A DNA stretch of 58,561 bases from Candidatus Pacearchaeota archaeon (GTDB taxonomy: Archaea > Nanoarchaeota > Nanoarchaeia > Pacearchaeales > GW2011-AR1), in assembly GCA_002690445.1 (NCBI GenBank), contig NZER01000242.1, positions 1 to 58,561 on the forward strand. Direction: 5' to 3'. How positions within the stretch are numbered: position 1 is the first letter of the stretch; every line of letters begins with the position of its first letter. Positions 55,406 through 58,561 of the stretch are shown piece after piece. The translations under genes were made by a program, and so were the position numbers. The notes beneath the pieces were generated by a model. It searched no databases. It had not been told where the DNA came from and saw only the letters and a program-made list of their open reading frames with translations.

Positions 55406-55918
55406 TTATGCACTCCGCCCTGAGACGATGATGTCGTAGGTGACCCCGTTGGCCAAGTCCGTGTTGATGATCCGGACGCTGTCGCTCACCCCGGGAGTGA
55501 CAGTCTGAGCCTCGTCCGACCACTGGCAGTAGGCTCCGCTGGGGACGATCACGACCTGATCGCTCGCATCGACAAAGAGCCAGAGGAAGGGGTTCGCAGC
55601 TGCAGGACCGAAGCGGAGGGTTCGGGTAGCAGCCGTCGTCTCCCGGTTGCGGATGGCGATCATCGTCACCTCAACGAAGTTCACGGCGTTGCCGAAAGCA
55701 TCGGTGAGCCCTCCTCCGTTGAGGTCGATGGTGTCGGTTGCCCCGGCCACCACCGTCCGGCGATCAGACCAGACAAGGTCGTTCTGGCCCGCGAGAAGCC
55801 CGTCCGTCCAAGAATACACGGGCCGCATCGCGTCATAGATCGTCCCCGAGCGGTTCTCTGGGGTGTCCAGCGTCTCAGCGACCGCGACGATGATAGTGGC
55901 AGATCCAGAGGTGGCCAT
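55406..55918 (-). CDS. Beta-rich structural protein
   Basis: The 170-residue product is beta-rich with hydrophobic short strands (TIIVAVAETLDTP, TMIAIRNRETTA, LWLFVDASDQVVIVP) and no membrane helix. It has its own late-type promoter and is alone in its transcription unit. Likely a virion protein; no family recognised. Confidence 0.5.
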   Translation of the reverse strand: MATSGSATIIVAVAETLDTPENRSGTIYDAMRPVYSWTDGLLAGQNDLVWSDRRTVVAGATDTIDLNGGGLTDAFGNAVNFVEVTMIAIRNRETTAATRTLRFGPAAANPFLWLFVDASDQVVIVPSGAYCQWSDEAQTVTPGVSDSVRIINTDLANGVTYDIIVSGRSA

Positions 55919-55942
55919 GAGAGGAGACTCCTTCGAGAAGAG

Positions 55943-55997
55943 AGCTTAGCTGAGGGCCTTCCTTCGAGCCCCTGGCTGCTCCCAGCTTCGGTGCTAC
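55943..55997 (-). promoter_or_regulatory. Late-type promoter of the 55406-55918 gene
   Basis: GTAGCAC (55997-55991), exactly 40 bases, then GCTAAGCT with -10 hexamer TAAGCT (55948-55943); GGCTCGAAGG at the middle position. A GGAG ribosome binding site precedes the ATG. Confidence 0.65.
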
Positions 55998-56479
55998 GTG
56001 ACTCCTGGAGCCTTCACAGGAAGGTACTCCCTCCCCATCCTCCGCGCGACCTCCCCGACCGCGTCGAGGTTCTCGTCCAGGTCGTCGTAGAAGACCACCT
56101 TGCCGACGGAGGGGTAGCGAAGAAGCCACTTCTGCACAGCAGCAGCCTTGTAGAGGGGGGTAGGGCGGGGAGGAAAGAGGGGCTTGAGTTGCTCCACGGC
56201 GAAGCGGATATCTGCGGACCTCAACATGGCTCGGATGACGGAGGCCATCTCACTGTGCTGGGGGCGACCTGTGAGGAGAACGGCTCGAACGCGGGGGTCC
56301 ATCACCGACTTCCTCGCCTCCAGAACGGTGCCCAAAATCCACTTGGTGTCGAAGCCCGGAGGCCCATAGCCCTGCAAGCTCTGAGCGGAGTACCACCAAG
56401 AGGGGCGATCTACCTGAAGGCGCGGGCTGTCGTAGAGGGTGCCGTCCAGATCATAGACGTGGAGCTGAAGGGGGTTCAC
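55994..56479 (-). CDS. HAD-superfamily phosphatase
   Basis: The 161-residue protein has motif I DLDGTLYD, motif II LLTGRP and motif III/IV FYDDLDENLD, the signature of HAD phosphatases and phage-type polynucleotide phosphatases. The GTG overlaps the upstream stop (GTGA). A nucleotide or nucleic-acid end-repair role is possible. Confidence 0.75.
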   Translation of the reverse strand: MNPLQLHVYDLDGTLYDSPRLQVDRPSWWYSAQSLQGYGPPGFDTKWILGTVLEARKSVMDPRVRAVLLTGRPQHSEMASVIRAMLRSADIRFAVEQLKPLFPPRPTPLYKAAAVQKWLLRYPSVGKVVFYDDLDENLDAVGEVARRMGREYLPVKAPGVT

Positions 56480-56733
56480 GCTAGCCCAGAGAGCTGGCTG
56501 GGGCCCAAGAGGTTCTGCAAGGAAGGAACCAGCCGCGCCTTCACCTTGGTCCCGGCAAGCCGGGGGGGAGCCTTGATCTCGACCAGCACAGGAATGGACA
56601 TGTCCTCTTGAACGACTCCTCCCCCCAGAACACGGTAGGTGAGGGCCTCCCCCACCTCAAAGCCCAGGTTTTCATCAAACACCAGGTCGTACTCCCCGGA
56701 GGCGATCACCTTGTCGATGTCATAGACGGCCAT
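56476..56733 (-). CDS. Small uncharacterised protein
   Basis: This encodes 85 residues with an acidic N-terminus and a short beta-rich middle. It overlaps the HAD gene by four bases and follows the M15 peptidase. Function unknown. Confidence 0.45.
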   Translation of the reverse strand: MAVYDIDKVIASGEYDLVFDENLGFEVGEALTYRVLGGGVVQEDMSIPVLVEIKAPPRLAGTKVKARLVPSLQNLLGPSQLSGLA

Positions 56734-56742
56734 CTCCCTCCC

Positions 56743-57423
56743 CTAACCCAGTCCTCCAGCTGCCCTCTTCCTGGACCTCTGCCTCTTCACACCCCGATTG
56801 ATCCAGTAGAGCGCGGTCAGGCTGAGGCCCACAGTGACCACCACCGTTGCCCAGGCAGCCCCCGCAGTCTGCAAGGGGCGGTGGTAGGCGTAAAGGGCAG
56901 CCATCTTGGCCGTCTCGGCAGCCGTCGGGGCCCACGGGATGTAGACGCCGCCTTCCTTGGTGGCTTGGAGGAACTCTCCCCGAGCCTCCCAGCGGGGGCA
57001 GTTGGAAGCCCCTGATGGGCAGATGCCGATGTGGATGTGAGTCGTGTCGGTGTACCAGATGACCTGATCCAGCTCCGGGAACCGAGCCCGATTCTCATAG
57101 AACCAGGCCGCCACATCTTTGTTGGAGACTCCGCCCTCGGGCACAAAGTCCACGGCAAGCCCGTTGGGGTGCTGGCTGCTGGAAGAGCCTCCCACTGCCG
57201 CGTTCACTTCGGGCGACCTGTACGCTGAGGTCACCGTGAGCTTGAAGGGAAGGTCTCCCAAGAAGTCCGAGAGGCGGCTCAGGTTGGCTTTGTGAGCAGA
57301 CGAGGTCGGCTGGTTCGACAGCCCCTTCCTCGAAGCCGTCGCGCTTACGGTGAGCTTGGACAGGGGGTAGGACGAGGACCACCCGTAGTCGCCGTAGCTG
57401 TGCTCGCTGGGCTGAAACCTCAT
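56743..57423 (-). CDS. M15-type peptidoglycan peptidase with C-terminal membrane helix
   Basis: This 226-residue protein begins with HSYGDYGWSS, sharing the YG motif of the 11441 protein. A peptidase M15 domain follows, with zinc-ligand candidates His85 and Asp92 (SSQHPNGLAVDF) and His131 (THIHIG). The C-terminus has one membrane helix (ATVVVTVGLSLTALYWI) and a basic tail. The anchor suggests a virion-borne entry lysin rather than a soluble endolysin. The ATG overlaps the upstream stop (TGATG). Confidence 0.8.
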   Translation of the reverse strand: MRFQPSEHSYGDYGWSSSYPLSKLTVSATASRKGLSNQPTSSAHKANLSRLSDFLGDLPFKLTVTSAYRSPEVNAAVGGSSSSQHPNGLAVDFVPEGGVSNKDVAAWFYENRARFPELDQVIWYTDTTHIHIGICPSGASNCPRWEARGEFLQATKEGGVYIPWAPTAAETAKMAALYAYHRPLQTAGAAWATVVVTVGLSLTALYWINRGVKRQRSRKRAAGGLG

Positions 57424-57641
57424 CACTGCTCCTCCCACTCCTCTACGAGAAGGTAGTTGCGGGCGTTGTAGAGGACCGTGCTCACGCCGAAGAAGGCCAG
57501 GACGGCAGCCGCCGGACCCCGAGGCATCTTCGCCGCCCCGTAGACCATGAGCGGTCCGATCAGGAAGACGTCGAGCAGACGAACCCGCTGGGTCTTGACC
57601 AGCGGCTCGTTCCAGCAGACGACCTCTCCGCGCTCTGGCAT
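57423..57641 (-). CDS. Small membrane protein
   Basis: The 72-residue product has one or two hydrophobic segments (LLDVFLIGPLMVYGAA and AAAVLAFFGVSTVLY) and an acidic end. It overlaps the M15 peptidase start. Likely a virion membrane protein. Confidence 0.5.
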   Translation of the reverse strand: MPERGEVVCWNEPLVKTQRVRLLDVFLIGPLMVYGAAKMPRGPAAAVLAFFGVSTVLYNARNYLLVEEWEEQ

Positions 57642-57644
57642 CTC

Positions 57645-58220
57645 CTACTCCTTCCCGCCTACGGCTTTGGCCAGCTTGTACGCGAAAGCTCCTGCCATCG
57701 TGACTCCGATGCCTCCGATGAGCCTTCGTCCGTAGCTCCACTTGGGCACGAATGCCTTGAGGATGAGAGGAGTGATCACGAAGGTAGGCAGGGCCAGGAT
57801 GCCCACAAGAACCGGGATGCCGATAGCCAAGGCAGCTCCGGGGAGCGCCGGGTTGACGTGGAAGGACGAAGCAGGGGGCACGACGACGCGGACGCCAGGG
57901 TGCATCGAGTAGGCATCGAAGCCGACCATGCCCGGTCCTGGCATCCCTGTCGCGCCGGGCAGCCCCTGTGAGTGCTGCGGCATCACCTTCCGGTCTCGGA
58001 GGATGGCCCACTGAGTCGCCGTGTTGCCGTGCATCCGCTTGAACTGGATTCTCCTCCCCGGAACGAGGGGCCCCTTGATCTTCACCAGCTCAGGAACCCG
58101 GCCCGCGAGGTAGCCCCAGTGCCAGCCGTCGGGGCTCATGCCGCGCTCGCCTGCGATGGTGACGTAGTACTGGCCTGTTGCAGGCCCAGCTCCGGCGCGG
58201 ACTCCTGGGTTGCGGGTCAT
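57645..58220 (-). CDS. Membrane protein with N-terminal NP motif
   Basis: The 191-residue product starts MTRNPGVRAG, has a soluble N-terminal domain of about 120 residues, then two or three hydrophobic segments (AALAIGIPVLVGILALPTFV and RLIGGIGVTMAGAFAYKL). The combination of an NP motif and membrane helices fits this element's virion-type proteins. Confidence 0.5.
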   Translation of the reverse strand: MTRNPGVRAGAGPATGQYYVTIAGERGMSPDGWHWGYLAGRVPELVKIKGPLVPGRRIQFKRMHGNTATQWAILRDRKVMPQHSQGLPGATGMPGPGMVGFDAYSMHPGVRVVVPPASSFHVNPALPGAALAIGIPVLVGILALPTFVITPLILKAFVPKWSYGRRLIGGIGVTMAGAFAYKLAKAVGGKE

Positions 58221-58227
58221 CTGCTTC

Positions 58228-58560
58228 TCACGGCCACTGGTACTTGTCGCTCACCACCGCGTAGAGCTTGCCGCCCTCACGGTAGATGTCGTAGGCGCTG
58301 CGGTCGCTGCGGTCCTTCGATGCCCGAAGAGCGACCCACTTGGCCGTTCTCGGAGGCGCTGCCACGACCAGGGCCGACTTCTTCCCCCGAACAGGCTGAG
58401 AGAAGTACACCCGGCGCGGGTTCTCCTTGAAGAACTCCTCGGCCCCTTCGTGGTACATGAAGTCCGCGAAGGGGTCTTCGCGCTCCTGCTCGGTGTACCA
58501 GGCGATCCACTCGGGCTCTCCGGCCTCTCCAACCACCATCTCGGCCTTCTGCTCTCGAAG
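58228..58560 (-). CDS. Uncharacterised protein (5' end outside window)
   Basis: The frame is open through the right edge; an in-window ATG at 58539 is possible but residues upstream (REQKAE) look coding. The visible part has KENPRRVYF near the middle and a mixed alpha/beta pattern. No family recognised. Confidence 0.5.
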   Translation of the reverse strand, partial: LREQKAEMVVGEAGEPEWIAWYTEQEREDPFADFMYHEGAEEFFKENPRRVYFSQPVRGKKSALVVAAPPRTAKWVALRASKDRSDRSAYDIYREGGKLYAVVSDKYQWP

Positions 58561-58561
58561 C

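Noticed and set aside
1..58561. tRNA genes and CRISPR arrays
   Set aside because: No cloverleaf with a plausible anticodon arm and no spaced direct repeat array was seen by eye; only the 24-bp NYGALALD repeats and att-like repeats were found.

Overview
The window is an internal piece of a high-GC (about 60% or more by eye), densely packed bacteriophage or phage-like integrative element. Both edges cut through genes. There are no rRNA, tRNA or housekeeping genes. About 77 genes are packed with 1-4 base overlaps (GTGA, ATGA or TGATG) and many GTG or TTG starts. It encodes a uracil-DNA-glycosylase/family A DNA polymerase fusion, a Sak4-like ATPase, a DUF669-like ssDNA-binding protein, several helicases and nucleases, ParA, ParB-like proteins, a tyrosine recombinase and two peptidoglycan hydrolases. 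I recognised no terminase, portal, tape measure or tail gene. The virion-type genes instead encode small beta-rich proteins, very basic proteins with a C-terminal membrane helix, and many short membrane proteins. A tailless, membrane-containing virus is an attractive but unproven reading. The host cannot be named.

Layout. 1-12.6 kb (+): structural genes (a repeat-bearing membrane protein, candidate capsid proteins, a 1215-residue virion-type protein, three basic proteins), interrupted by an HNH endonuclease and an IbrA/IbrB-like pair. 12.6-14.6 kb (-): a SNF2-like helicase. 14.7-17.4 kb (+): two basic RRNP proteins. 17.4-22.5 kb (-): two late operons with an HELGH metallopeptidase, four small beta proteins, a cpYpsA-like protein and membrane proteins. 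22.5-28.4 kb: ParA and partner, a nuclease, a ParB-like protein, an excisionase-like protein and an integrase beside a candidate att core. 28.6-34 kb: mixed genes including a methyltransferase-like gene and a holin/endolysin cassette. 34-55.3 kb (-): the replication and recombination block. 55.4-58.5 kb (-): a late operon with a HAD phosphatase and a membrane-anchored M15 peptidase.

Two things stand out. First, three replication proteins carry four inteins, each placed inside or against a catalytic motif (Walker A, Walker B, Exo III, PD-(D/E)xK). One of these inteins contains a complete EDxHD/DUF559-type endonuclease gene in a different reading frame, with its own ribosome binding site, start and stop, while the intein frame stays open. 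Second, two promoter classes can be read by eye. Late or structural operons share GTRGCAC-N40-GCTA with fixed spacing. Replication and partition genes share TTGACR-N17 promoters overlapped by a dyad TGNCA-N2-TGNCA. Together these suggest an early/late switch with a repressor and an activator not yet assigned.
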